In this document: positions 46,496-55,609 of the stretch, one piece after another
Position numbering within the stretch: position 1 is the stretch's first letter
Layout: each line of letters starts with the position of its first letter
From: Nostoc sp. FACHB-892
Lineage (GTDB): Bacteria > Cyanobacteriota > Cyanobacteriia > Cyanobacteriales > Nostocaceae
NCBI RefSeq assembly: GCF_014698795.1
Contig: NZ_JACJTR010000012.1
Span: 156,400 to 220,399 of the forward strand
DNA: 64,000 nucleotides
Direction: 5' to 3'
Program-made: the position numbers and the translations under genes
The notes under the pieces: model-generated
The model's database searches: none
What the model was told of the DNA's origin: nothing
The model's input: the letters and a program-made list of their open reading frames with translations, nothing else

Positions 46496-48244
46496 TTATT
46501 GACCACACTTGACGCTAATCTTTGTACCGACAATTTCGTTTGTCAGTACCAAATCAATTAAAAATGGCCCATTATAATCCAATGCTTTTTGGATAGCTGG
46601 AGCAATCTGATCTGGCTTCTCTACCCGAACAGCTTGAACCCCTAAAGATTTTGCTAATTCGGCGAAATCGATATTTGGGTTGCACAAATTAAAAGAAGAT
46701 GGGTAGTCATGTTCTGGTATTTCCTGCTCGCCCCAATAGTGCAGAATGTTGAGCTTCAAGATTTGATAGCTGTGATTATTACAGATGACAAATTTGGCAT
46801 CTATATTGTGATGGGCAGCAGTCCAGAGAGCTTGGATAGTATACATACTGCCGCCATCACCCGTGAACCCAAATACAGTTTTATCTGGATTAGCCAGCTT
46901 AATACCGATCGCTCCAGGAATACCAACACCTAGGGAACCACCTCGTGTTTGGAAATATTGTCCTAGTTTTGTCGGTGGTATGTACCGACAAAGTTCTGGA
47001 GAATTGGTAATGGCTTCATCGAAAATAATTGCATCTGCTGGCAAATGGGCAGCTAATTCTTCTGCAAAACGAGTCATGTGCAGAGGTACTGAATCCCGAA
47101 CCGCCTTGTCAGCTTCCAATCGAGCCGCCGATTCCCGCTTCTTGTCCTCAGCTATTCGGCTAGCCCTAAGAGAAGCCTCTTGCTTCTGTTCAGGTGTCAA
47201 AGTTGACTCAAGGGCAGTGCTTAATTTGCTAAGACTAGTTTTCGGATCGCCAAGCAGCCCCAGATCCACCGGAAAATTCTTCGCTATTTCGTAGGTATTC
47301 AAGTCAATGTGAATTACTTTCGCTGACCGGGCAAAAACTCCAGACAGCGCCGGAAATACCTCTGGAAAAACGTAGGTTCCAGTAATCAAGATTACGTCTG
47401 CTTGTGATGTAATGCGACGGCTATCATCCCCAAACATGTGACCTAACAACCCTCCGAATAGAGGATGTGTGGCGCTCATATTTGCTTCCGATGAATCTGC
47501 TCCCCAAACTTGTGCGCCGATGAGTTCGGCTACATCTGTCAACTCAGCTTGGGCATCGGAAAAAGCTACACCATCGCCCATAATGATCAGGGGATGTTTA
47601 GCAGCAGCCAATAAATTTGCTGCTGTTGCCAGTTGGTTGGGTTCGGGCGCAACCCGTGTCACTGGAAAAGAAGTCGGAACAACCTCTTCATAATTAGGAG
47701 CATCAAGGATATCCATCGGTAGGGAGACGAACACCGGCCCCATAGGCGGCGTAGCAGCTATTTTGATAGCTCGGCGTAGCACGCGTAACAAAGAAGAAGG
47801 ATCGACTACCCTAGTTGACCATTTTGTTACAGGCTTGGCCATGCTGACCAAATCTGCTGCCATTTGGGCATCCATCGCATCGTAGCAGATACCAGCTTCG
47901 CCAGCCAGTACTACTAATGGTGCATGACCGCGCATGGCCTGATAAATCATCCCGATGCCATTACCTAAACCGACTCCACTATGGAGTTGCACAATAGTAG
48001 GCTTTTTGGTGGCGCGGGCATAGCCATCACCTGCACCTACTGCGATTGTTTCTTGCAATGCAAAGATATACTCAAATTCTGGATAATAGTCTTTTAACGC
48101 ATCTAGGAACCCCTGCTCAACAGTGCCAGGGTTGCCAAACATGTAATTTATACCATCTGCCAGAAGTTGTTCGATCATTGCAAACCGACCATTTCTGTTA
48201 GCTATCAAAGGCTTCTCGTTGCTCTGTTTGGTCAAACTTACCAT
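46496..48244 (-). CDS. Thiamine-diphosphate-dependent enzyme (benzoylformate decarboxylase/acetolactate synthase-like)
   Basis: A 582-residue enzyme with three domains. N-terminal Pyr domain: GNPGTVEQGFLDAL and catalytic Glu65 in ALQETIAVGAGDGYARA. Central domain: GPVFVSLPMDIL and LIIMGDGVAFS. C-terminal PP domain: GDGGSMYTIQALW...CNN (about 462-490), the ThDP/Mg motif. The family decarboxylates 2-keto acids or ligates them. The pyruvate versus benzoylformate-like choice is open. Its ATG overlaps the stop of the upstream DJ-1/PfpI gene (ATGGTAA), and GAGGCGG precedes it, so translational coupling is likely. Confidence 0.9.
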   Translation of the reverse strand: MVSLTKQSNEKPLIANRNGRFAMIEQLLADGINYMFGNPGTVEQGFLDALKDYYPEFEYIFALQETIAVGAGDGYARATKKPTIVQLHSGVGLGNGIGMIYQAMRGHAPLVVLAGEAGICYDAMDAQMAADLVSMAKPVTKWSTRVVDPSSLLRVLRRAIKIAATPPMGPVFVSLPMDILDAPNYEEVVPTSFPVTRVAPEPNQLATAANLLAAAKHPLIIMGDGVAFSDAQAELTDVAELIGAQVWGADSSEANMSATHPLFGGLLGHMFGDDSRRITSQADVILITGTYVFPEVFPALSGVFARSAKVIHIDLNTYEIAKNFPVDLGLLGDPKTSLSKLSTALESTLTPEQKQEASLRASRIAEDKKRESAARLEADKAVRDSVPLHMTRFAEELAAHLPADAIIFDEAITNSPELCRYIPPTKLGQYFQTRGGSLGVGIPGAIGIKLANPDKTVFGFTGDGGSMYTIQALWTAAHHNIDAKFVICNNHSYQILKLNILHYWGEQEIPEHDYPSSFNLCNPNIDFAELAKSLGVQAVRVEKPDQIAPAIQKALDYNGPFLIDLVLTNEIVGTKISVKCGQ

Positions 48245-49065
48245 CCGTACCGCCTCAGTCCTTTATCCAGAACTTCCACTACCTTTTGACCAGTTGTATA
48301 AGAATCTGCGGTAGACCGACCTGTAATAAATGGATAATCAACAATCACAGAGATTTCTTTGCCAAAATTACCGTGATATGCTCCATCTGGACCGGTGGCA
48401 TCTTGGAGAATATACTCTAGAGGATAGGGAGGTGGTCCCATGTTAATGTCTGCGCCAACAAATCCTGTGCCATCCTTGTAATCATATTCCTTGCAATGAC
48501 CTGTGACGTGCTTACCCCAAATAATGCTCTTGCGGTCTGCTAAGTCACGAGCAAAGGCTAGACAAGTTACACCGTAGCATTCTGCTGCGATTGGCTTACC
48601 TTTTTTGTAAAAGCTGAGAATCAGGTCGTGAACCCGATGGTTATTTACTAAATCAACAATAGGGCCACTACCACCGACTATCAGTAGAGCATCGTATTGT
48701 TCCAAATCCTTCTGCACTTCATCTAGTGCATTGTTGTAGGCTTCCATTTCCCGGAGGAATTTTTCAGCACTCCAGTAAGGGCGATCGGGCAACCATTGTG
48801 ACAGGATGATTGGATTGTCCAGTCGTGGATTCTTAGGATCTTCCAAGCGCTTGACTTTTTCCGCCATCTCCTGGGATACAACTGTCCGACCTAAAGGTGG
48901 GTCAATATAAGTAGGGTCCATGCTAGGAGGGAGCGCTACTGGCCTTTTCCCTGTTGCAGTTGCAAAATCAACCTGATACCCCGCAGCATCGAAAGTTTCT
49001 AAGGGGCCTACTAGCTCTTCACCCCAATAACCCCATTCTGATAGAATTGTTAGAATCTTTTTCAC
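48238..49065 (-). CDS. DJ-1/PfpI-family protein (Hsp31-like)
   Basis: About 275 residues. ALLIVGGSGPIVDLV and PIAAECYGVTCLAFAR show the DJ-1/PfpI strand and the nucleophile elbow with Cys, preceded by Glu. Family members are glyoxalase III/deglycase-like, chaperone or protease-like; large forms of this size recall Hsp31. The start is a GTG at 49065, because AGGAGA lies 7-8 bases upstream and it avoids overlapping the preceding gene; an ATG at 49113 would overlap it by 11 bases. It is coupled to the ThDP gene downstream. Confidence 0.85.
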   Translation of the reverse strand: MKKILTILSEWGYWGEELVGPLETFDAAGYQVDFATATGKRPVALPPSMDPTYIDPPLGRTVVSQEMAEKVKRLEDPKNPRLDNPIILSQWLPDRPYWSAEKFLREMEAYNNALDEVQKDLEQYDALLIVGGSGPIVDLVNNHRVHDLILSFYKKGKPIAAECYGVTCLAFARDLADRKSIIWGKHVTGHCKEYDYKDGTGFVGADINMGPPPYPLEYILQDATGPDGAYHGNFGKEISVIVDYPFITGRSTADSYTTGQKVVEVLDKGLRRYGW

Positions 49066-49102
49066 AAGATTGTCTCCTAGTGATAAATATGTTTTCCAAT
49101 AG

Positions 49103-49786
49103 TCAGCTTGCAACTCTCAGTCTTGAAACAGAGGGAGTGGGCCTTCTACTTGAGAAACGATTAGTGGCAACAGATAACTGTTGAATTTGTTCGGTAATCG
49201 CATCAATGAATGGTTCAACCTCGTGTTTTGAGCGACCAGTAACAAGGTCACCGTCCACCACAACACCTGTAGGTGATGTTGTATAAACTGCACCAGCATT
49301 GAGAATATCTGCAAGGACAACCTCATGGCAGATAACTTGTCGGTCTTTGAGTAATTCAGGTATTGGTGTCAGTATCCAAAGACCGTGGCAGAGTGCGCCT
49401 TTAATAATCCTGGGATTTGCCATTGCTTTGGCGTAAAACTGTACAGCCGGTGAAGTGCGAACTTGTTCAGCACTAATTGGCTGACCTGTTGGTGGCTCAA
49501 AGTAACGCAGACGCACGCTAGTATAGTTAGCGGTCATAATCACAGCCGCGTAGTCGTTAACATCTACGTTTTGAAAATCAATGTTTACATCTATTGTTCT
49601 AGGCGTATTGCCTGTATCTTCATCACTAAAAAAACGAACGCTCGGCTGATTCCAGAGCCTAGACATCAGATGTACCGTTGCTTGAAGTTTTGAGAAGCGT
49701 TTTTGATATGCTTCAATTTCTTCAGGGATGAACTCACTTTCTAGAAGAATTGCGATTTTTTTCCCACCAAGGGATCTAGGTATCAT
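49103..49786 (-). CDS. DJ-1/PfpI-family protein
   Basis: A 227-residue protein beginning GGKKIAILLESEFIPEEIEAY with nucleophile elbow IKGALCHGLWILTP (Cys then His) and TGRSKHEVEPF near the end, typical of PfpI/DJ-1 amidotransferase-like folds. It is only distantly similar to its neighbour and lies 37 bases upstream of it. It is the first gene of the minus-strand ThDP/SnoaL run, opposite a divergent M24-type gene across a 452-base promoter region. The function could be detoxification of reactive carbonyls, but this is inference. Confidence 0.85.
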   Translation of the reverse strand: MIPRSLGGKKIAILLESEFIPEEIEAYQKRFSKLQATVHLMSRLWNQPSVRFFSDEDTGNTPRTIDVNIDFQNVDVNDYAAVIMTANYTSVRLRYFEPPTGQPISAEQVRTSPAVQFYAKAMANPRIIKGALCHGLWILTPIPELLKDRQVICHEVVLADILNAGAVYTTSPTGVVVDGDLVTGRSKHEVEPFIDAITEQIQQLSVATNRFSSRRPTPSVSRLRVAS

Positions 49787-50238
49787 ATTGGTTCAATATT
49801 CTTAGGGTCACTAGATTCTTATTTTGGAATGTATGTGACTTATTCTTAAGCCTTTAACAATAACTTTAGAGAGGCTAAAACATAAATGCAAGGGTGAATG
49901 TTTTGCAGAAAGGTTACTTTTTTTATTGGCAAGATTTTATGTAAATTTAAAAAGCCTAAAATAAAATTACAATGGTTGATTTTTTGTTAGAAGGTTGTAT
50001 TTTTTTGGTAATTACGGCTCGACAAATACTCAGAATAACCTTTATACTGCAAGTAAGAATTCAGAACTAATAAAATTTTAATACTTCAAAATAATAAATT
50101 TACGAAAATAAATAATCGTATTATATTTTTATCAATTCTGAGTTTTGACTTCTGATTGCGGAATTATGTGTAATCAGAATTCTTCTCCCAATATCAATAA
50201 TAATTGGCAATTTTTTACAGACTTATCTTGACTTAACT
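49787..50238. promoter_or_regulatory. Divergent promoter region (DJ-1 operon / M24 gene)
   Basis: AT-rich region between divergent genes with no coding frame. It contains motif B at 49876-49915 (see that entry) and two similar words, AGAAAGGTTAC with a following T-run (49908) and AGAAGGTTGTA with a following T-run (49991). No -10/-35 pair is certain. Confidence 0.55.
49876..49915 (+). promoter_or_regulatory. Conserved non-coding motif B, copy 1
   Basis: TAAAACATAAATGCAAGGGT then GAATGTTTTGCAGAAAGGTT. It matches 34 of 40 bases with a copy at 53285-53324. It starts about 90 bases upstream of the DJ-1 gene (minus strand) and about 360 bases upstream of the M24 gene. It may be a regulator or sigma-factor site; the binding factor is unknown. 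Confidence 0.5.
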
Positions 50239-51372
50239 ATGAATTCAATCAACCAAGAAATTTCTTACAAGCTGGAGCTAATGCGAAATGCTCTGAGCGA
50301 AACTGGTGCAATGGGCGTGCGATTGCGCGGTTCAGATTGGTTTGCTTGGGCTACTGCTGGTGGTTCTAACACAGTGCTACTCGCTAGTGAGACTGGAGTA
50401 GCGGAAGTTTTGGTAACTGCTAAAGATGCCTGGATATTGACTGATGAGATTGAAGCTCAACGCTTACAGGATGAAGAGCTTCCGGGTAGAGATGAGTCGT
50501 CAGATCGTCTTTACAAACTGCACATTAATCCTTGGGCTGATAAGGTTGCCCGCGAATCTTTCGTGCGTGAGGGCACAAACGGGGGAAAGATTTTGACTGA
50601 CATTCCTACTACCCATGAAAGCTCATTACCTCTGTCACTCATAAATCAGAAGCGGGTGATTCTGCCAACAGAACTGGAGCGCTATCGGCGAGTAGGGCGT
50701 TTAGCAAGTGAAGCCATGACCGAAGTACTTTTGAAAGCCCAGCCTACCTGGACAGAGTACCAACTGGCTGGAGCGGGTGCAGAGGCGTTGTGGTCAAGAG
50801 GCCTACATCCAGCTTTGACGCTAGTAGCTGGAGAAAGGCGTCTGCCCCTATACCGTCATGCCACGCCCAAACAAGAGGCGCTGGGACGTGCAGCAATGCT
50901 GGTTTTTTGTGCGCGGGGATACGGTCTATATGCGAACCTGACGAGATTCGTCTTTTTTGGTTTGGAACAGGCCAATGCAGAGACACGAAATTTTGCGTCT
51001 CTGCATTCTCATGTCCATAAGATTGAAGCTGAAGCTTTGAACTTGTGTGTTCCTGGCACGCCTCTCAATGAAATTTATGACGCGCTTGGTCAGGCTTATG
51101 AGCAGCATGGTTATCCCGAAGCAATTCGCCAACATCATCAAGGAGGAACTACAGGCTATTTATCTCGTGAAATCATCGCTAATCCAACTACGAGCGAAAA
51201 TTTAGTGGAAAACATGGCTGTAGCCTGGAACCCAAGTTTACCAGGAGCAAAGGTTGAAGATACTTTCATCATTCAGAAGGATGGAGGGCTAGAAAACCTA
51301 ACTTTCGATCCAAAGTGGCCAAGCGTGAAAGTTGAAGGACGCGATCGCCCCTTACCATTAGAAATTGACTAA
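50239..51372 (+). CDS. M24 peptidase-fold protein lacking most metal ligands
   Basis: A 377-residue creatinase/aminopeptidase-P-like (pita-bread) protein. N-domain residues 1-150; C-domain from LERYRRVGRLASEAM. Active M24 enzymes bind two metals through two Asp, one His and two Glu. Here the Asp strand reads MLVFCARGYGLYANLTRF (no Asp), and the Glu loop reads MAVAWNPSLPG (Glu replaced by Asn). Only HHQGGTTGY (His) and AKVEDTFII (Glu) remain. A dinuclear aminopeptidase is therefore unlikely; a metal-free hydrolase like creatinase or a binding protein is possible. It is divergent from the DJ-1 operon. Confidence 0.85.
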   Translation: MNSINQEISYKLELMRNALSETGAMGVRLRGSDWFAWATAGGSNTVLLASETGVAEVLVTAKDAWILTDEIEAQRLQDEELPGRDESSDRLYKLHINPWADKVARESFVREGTNGGKILTDIPTTHESSLPLSLINQKRVILPTELERYRRVGRLASEAMTEVLLKAQPTWTEYQLAGAGAEALWSRGLHPALTLVAGERRLPLYRHATPKQEALGRAAMLVFCARGYGLYANLTRFVFFGLEQANAETRNFASLHSHVHKIEAEALNLCVPGTPLNEIYDALGQAYEQHGYPEAIRQHHQGGTTGYLSREIIANPTTSENLVENMAVAWNPSLPGAKVEDTFIIQKDGGLENLTFDPKWPSVKVEGRDRPLPLEID

Positions 51373-51381
51373 AATTGAGCC

Positions 51382-51425
51382 AGCCGCAAAGAGCCATTGA
51401 TATGGTAACAATGGCTCTTGCGGCT
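51382..51425. terminator. Bidirectional hairpin terminator between convergent genes
   Basis: AGCCGCAAAGAGCCATTG pairs with CAATGGCTCTTGCGGCT across a short loop (one bulged base), lying between the stops of the M24 gene (plus) and malQ (minus). It is followed by AGTTTGTTCT on one side and preceded by AAAATTG on the other, so it could end transcripts from both directions. Confidence 0.8.
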
Positions 51426-51439
51426 AGTTTGTTCTAATT

Positions 51440-52951
51440 TTATTGGTGGTGAGTCACCCTTCCATAAGTTTCAGTCATTGCTTTGAGGCGATCGCTAATC
51501 TCTGGCGTTAAAGCTGCGGACTGATATCGCCAACCCCAACTCCCTACATTTTTGCCAGGAAAATTCATCCTAGCTTCGGTACCTAATCCCAAAACATCCT
51601 GTAGAGGAATAATCGCCTGATTAGCTACAGAACTTAGTGCCAATCGAATCAAATCCCAGTGGATTCCAGACTCACTCTGACAACCCAAATAACGCAAGAC
51701 TTGTTCTTTTTCTGAGGGTAACAATTGATTGAACCAGCCAACTGTCGTGTCATTATCATGAGTACCCGTGTACACAATACAATTAGACTGATAATTGAAC
51801 GGTAAAAAACGTTTTTCAGCTTGTGAACCATCGCCAAAAGCAAACTGTAAAATTTTCATACCGGGAAATTCAAATCTGTCTCGTAGAGCATATACCTCTG
51901 GTGAAATTTCTCCCAAATCCTCGGCGATGATTGGCAGATTACCTAACTTCTGTTTGAGTACCTCAAAGAAAGCCTTTCCAGGAGCTTCAATCCATCTACC
52001 ATTCATAGCAGTTGTTTCGCCCTGCTTTACAGCCCAGTAAGCTTGAAACCCACGAAAGTGATCGATGCGAATCAAGTCTACATAATTAAGCATAGACTGG
52101 AAGCGTTGCACCCACCACTTGAAGTTCTCCTGCTGTAGACGCACCCAGTTATAGACTGGGTTACCCCAAAGCTGTCCAGTCGCGCTGAAGTAATCTGGTG
52201 GTGTTCCTGCCATTAGTGCTGGCTCACCTGTCTGTTCATCAAGGCAAAAGTTGCCGGGATTAGCCCACACGTCAGCACTCTCGTGAGCCACATAAATTGC
52301 GATATCTCCTAGTATCTGAATCCCGCGCTCATTAGCATAACGCTTCAGTTGTGACCACTGCGAAAAAAACTCAAACTGTAGATATTTATGGTAAAAAACT
52401 TCATCTGCAAGTCGCTGCTGCCATTGCTCGATCGCTTCTGGTTTGCGTTGAGCGATCGCGACTTCCCAAGTATTCCAACTAGCGCCCTTATGAGCATCCT
52501 TGAGCGCCATAAACAAGGCATAATCATCTAGCCAGTAAGCCTGAGTGTGACAAAACTCCTGAAATTCCTGCTGCTGAATTGATGTTGCACTAGTTTTGAA
52601 GTTTTTGCAGGCTTTTTGCAGCATTGGTATCTTCGTTTGGATAACCTGCGAAAAATCTACTCTTTCAGTCGAAAACTTTGGTAAATTTGTGAAATCTTCA
52701 GTTAGCAAGCCCTTTTTTTGTAGCAGTTCTGGGCTGATTAACAGGGGATTTCCAGCGATCGCTGAATAAGAAGCATAAGGAGAATTACTATCTCCGGTAG
52801 GCCCTAATGGCAATATCTGCCAAAGCTGTTGTTTACTTTCTATTAAAAAATCAACAAAGCGATAAGCTTCCGATCCAAAGTCACCAATACCAAACTGACT
52901 AGGAAAAGAAGTAGGATGTAGCAAAATCCCGCTAGATCTAGGAAAAGGCAT
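51440..52951 (-). CDS. malQ: 4-alpha-glucanotransferase (amylomaltase)
   Basis: A 503-residue GH77 enzyme (D-enzyme) that transfers alpha-1,4-glucan segments between chains. Visible motifs: RSSGILLHPTSFPSQFGIGDFG, GDIAIYVAHESADVW, LIRIDHFRGFQAYW (nucleophile Asp), PIIAEDLG (acid Glu) and YTGTHDNDTT (third Asp). Length and motifs match cyanobacterial MalQ. It recycles the maltooligosaccharides left after debranching, so it fits functionally with GlgX and amylo-1,6-glucosidase at 33-42 kb, though on a separate transcript. The 855-base divergent region upstream contains motifs A and B. Confidence 0.94.
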   Translation of the reverse strand: MPFPRSSGILLHPTSFPSQFGIGDFGSEAYRFVDFLIESKQQLWQILPLGPTGDSNSPYASYSAIAGNPLLISPELLQKKGLLTEDFTNLPKFSTERVDFSQVIQTKIPMLQKACKNFKTSATSIQQQEFQEFCHTQAYWLDDYALFMALKDAHKGASWNTWEVAIAQRKPEAIEQWQQRLADEVFYHKYLQFEFFSQWSQLKRYANERGIQILGDIAIYVAHESADVWANPGNFCLDEQTGEPALMAGTPPDYFSATGQLWGNPVYNWVRLQQENFKWWVQRFQSMLNYVDLIRIDHFRGFQAYWAVKQGETTAMNGRWIEAPGKAFFEVLKQKLGNLPIIAEDLGEISPEVYALRDRFEFPGMKILQFAFGDGSQAEKRFLPFNYQSNCIVYTGTHDNDTTVGWFNQLLPSEKEQVLRYLGCQSESGIHWDLIRLALSSVANQAIIPLQDVLGLGTEARMNFPGKNVGSWGWRYQSAALTPEISDRLKAMTETYGRVTHHQ

Positions 52952-53284
52952 AATAAACCTCTATTTTAAGAAATGAGAATAAAACAAATGACAGAACTGA
53001 CTAGCACAGGATTACGAGCTTATCCGAACTATCTCAAGTGAGAAACTAACAAAACTAAAATTTGTTGTGACTAGTTCTAGTGCCTTCAAAAACCCTAAAA
53101 TCGTGATAAATATTGGTTTTAGGATATGTATAGACGCTTTTAGCAGCTTGCCGCAGGCATCGCAGTTTAGGTAAATGAATAAAGTCGAGCTAAGTGGTAT
53201 GGCGTTCATAAACGCTGCTGACTGGTTTCATGCAGAACTCGAAGAAGTATAACTTTTTGATCTACGATCTAAGATTAAGAGGTA

Positions 53285-53324
53285 TAAAACATAGATGCAA
53301 AGGTTAATGTTTCGTAGAAAGTTT
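53285..53324 (+). promoter_or_regulatory. Conserved non-coding motif B, copy 2
   Basis: TAAAACATAGATGCAAAGGT then TAATGTTTCGTAGAAAGTTT, matching copy 1 (49876-49915) at 34 of 40 positions by eye. It is 334 bases upstream of malQ and 482 bases upstream of the GMC gene. Confidence 0.5.
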
Positions 53325-53513
53325 GTATTCTTTTGCTCTATTTTTTGGAATTAATTGCTCACTAAACATAATTCTCTCAATCTCAACCTTTTTAATTTTT
53401 TTCAATCGAGATTAATCGGTCTATCACTATATCACTATCAAAATAAGATTGCCCTACATCAAACTCATTCTTAATTTAGAGAAAATGAGATGACAACTAA
53501 ATAATAAGTAAAC

Positions 53514-53581
53514 TCGAAAAAATGCAACCTTTAACCAAAAATTTAACCATTGCCGTCATGTTGTATATTTTATAAATTCTT
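53514..53581 (+). promoter_or_regulatory. Conserved non-coding motif A, copy 1
   Basis: Begins CGAAAAAATGCAACCTTTAA and continues to a shared TTTAACCATTG; the first 38 bases match the copy at 60271 in 33 positions, and weaker similarity extends to a common AATTCTT end. It lies about 225 bases upstream of the first GMC oxidoreductase ATG. It could be a promoter with an operator or an untranslated leader. Confidence 0.55.
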
Positions 53582-53806
53582 TCATGGTTAGGTTATATCT
53601 GATGCAAGGCAACTTTGGGTATTAATACGGTCTTTATTTTTTATAAAAAATATTTTCCTAAAATGAAATACTTGGTAAGTTGAATTTACTTGTAAGTTTA
53701 CCCAGCCTTTATGGTAACTATCGAAAAAATAAGTTTTAGCTTTAATTTCCAAAGCTAGTCTGTACAACTACTTTTAGAAAATGTCTAATTATGAAGTGGG
53801 GAATTT

Positions 53807-55390
53807 ATGGTTCACAAATCTTTTAGTCGCCGTCATTTTCTTCAAGGTGCCACTCTATTCAGTGCTAGCGTAGCAACTTCAGTACTTACTTCTAGTCGTA
53901 CTGGAGCTACTATTGGCGATGAGTATTCGGAGGCTGTTGTTATCGGTAGTGGCTATGGTGGGGCTGTTGCTGCTCTACGTTTGGGACAAGCTGGTATTCA
54001 AACATTAGTATTAGAACGCGGTCGCCGTTGGGAAATCCCATCTCAAAATAATCAAGACGTTTTTGCAACTTATCGTAAGCCTGATGGTCGAGGTGCTTGG
54101 CTTAGTTCGACAACTTTATTCGGGGATTCTGTAGATACATATACAGGAGTTTTAGAAACTTTAAGAGAATACGGTGCAAATCCTTTGTGTGGTGCTGGAG
54201 TTGGAGGTGGTTCACTAGTTAACAATGCTGGTGTTGTAGTACCCAAGAGTCGTTATGTATTTTATCAAGTCTTTCCTCGGTCAATCGACTATGATGAATT
54301 GGTTGATGTTTACTTTAATCGTGTTCGTAAAATACTGGAGCCAAGCCCTATTCCAGCCGATGTCTTAGCTACCAAATACTATGAATCGACCCGGTTATTT
54401 CAACAACATGCAAGTAGGGCAGGATTTGCAAATTATCTCATAGATTTGGCTGTTGATTGGAATGCAGTTCGTGATGAAATAGCTGGAACCAAAGTAGCTT
54501 CTGCGAGTATTGGAGAAATTTGGTTTGGCTGCAACAGTGGAGCGAAGAAAAGTCTAGACCGCAATTACATACCCCTAGCAGAGCAGACTAAATATGTTGA
54601 AATTATGCCTCTGTGTGTAGTAACGGCAATTTCTCAATTACCTAACGAAAAACTTTACCGAGTTTCATACAATCGGATAAACACATCAGGAAAAATTCTG
54701 GAAACAAAAACTGTTACCTGCCGCTATTTGTTTTTAGCTGCTGGCTCTATAGGCACTTCCAAACTTTTGGTTAAGGCTAAAGCCACAGGCAAGTTGCCTA
54801 AGTTAAACGATCATGTTGGCAAAAATTGGGGAACTAACGGCGATACCGTTGGTCATCGCTCAAATTTACCACCTATTAAGGATCAAGGAGGATTTGCAGG
54901 TGCTATTCTTGAACATTACGATAATCCTATAAGTCCAATTATCCTGATGAATTATCCACAATGGAATAATCCTATAGGATCACAAGAGTGTCTTGGTATG
55001 GGTATACCAGAAGCTAAGGGGGTCTTTAAATATGATGCAAGCACGGATTCTGTGAATTTATACTGGCCTTCATACCTTGACAGCAATAAACAACATATAG
55101 ATGCTACAAAGCTTACGTATAAAATCCTTGATGATGCCAATTTTAAAAATGGGAAGCAACCCTCAACAGAGTTTGTTTACCAAAATGTAGCTCATCCTTC
55201 AGGAGGAGCTACTATTGGCAAAGCTTGCGATCAATACGGGCGGGTATTCGGTTATAAAGGGCTTTATGTCGTAGATGGCGCGCTTCTTCCTGGCTCTGCT
55301 GGAGGTGCAAATCCTTTCTTAACTATTGCAGGTTTAGCAGAGCGCGCTATGGACAAAATTATCCCAAAAATTAAACACGGAGGCTGGTAA
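53807..55390 (+). CDS. Tat-exported GMC oxidoreductase (cholesterol-oxidase type)
   Basis: A 527-residue flavoprotein. Tat signal FSRRHFLQGATLFSASVA; the mature domain has the FAD motif EAVVIGSGYGGAVAALRL (about residues 42-59) and GAGVGGGSLVNNAGV. The C-terminus has HPSGGATIGKACD and GGANPFLTIAGL, the His and Asn region of cholesterol-oxidase-like GMC enzymes. The family oxidises alcohols, sugars or sterols with O2 or another acceptor. Export would place it in the periplasm. GTGGGGAATTT precedes the ATG. It is paralogous to the next gene; the substrate is unknown. Confidence 0.9.
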   Translation: MVHKSFSRRHFLQGATLFSASVATSVLTSSRTGATIGDEYSEAVVIGSGYGGAVAALRLGQAGIQTLVLERGRRWEIPSQNNQDVFATYRKPDGRGAWLSSTTLFGDSVDTYTGVLETLREYGANPLCGAGVGGGSLVNNAGVVVPKSRYVFYQVFPRSIDYDELVDVYFNRVRKILEPSPIPADVLATKYYESTRLFQQHASRAGFANYLIDLAVDWNAVRDEIAGTKVASASIGEIWFGCNSGAKKSLDRNYIPLAEQTKYVEIMPLCVVTAISQLPNEKLYRVSYNRINTSGKILETKTVTCRYLFLAAGSIGTSKLLVKAKATGKLPKLNDHVGKNWGTNGDTVGHRSNLPPIKDQGGFAGAILEHYDNPISPIILMNYPQWNNPIGSQECLGMGIPEAKGVFKYDASTDSVNLYWPSYLDSNKQHIDATKLTYKILDDANFKNGKQPSTEFVYQNVAHPSGGATIGKACDQYGRVFGYKGLYVVDGALLPGSAGGANPFLTIAGLAERAMDKIIPKIKHGGW

Positions 55391-55609
55391 ATACTTCGTT
55401 TATTACCTGAATATCTTTTAGGAATAAAAATAGAATTTGCTGGTGTTTAATTTGCATCCTAAAAAACTTTACTATGTCATTACTGCTAGCTTTAAATCAA
55501 TGTTTGCAAAGAAAAAGTTTAAAGCTTAATATTTTGACATTATATATAAGTTTTTGCTTCACAAATATACTCAATTAATCCAATTAAATAATTCAGGATG
55601 TAGAGGTAT

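Larger units (their letters stand above)
52952..53806. promoter_or_regulatory. Long divergent region (malQ / GMC oxidoreductase) with two conserved motifs
   Basis: No gene in 855 bases. It contains motif B copy 2 (53285-53324) and motif A copy 1 (53514-53581). Its AT content is very high near the GMC start, with GGGGAATTT before the ATG at 53807. Confidence 0.55.

Noticed and set aside
46496..48244. ThDP enzyme as part of a scytonemin (ScyA) cluster
   Set aside because: ScyA is also an acetolactate-synthase-like ThDP enzyme, but no ScyB-F, tyrosinase or DsbA partner lies nearby, so the context does not support it.
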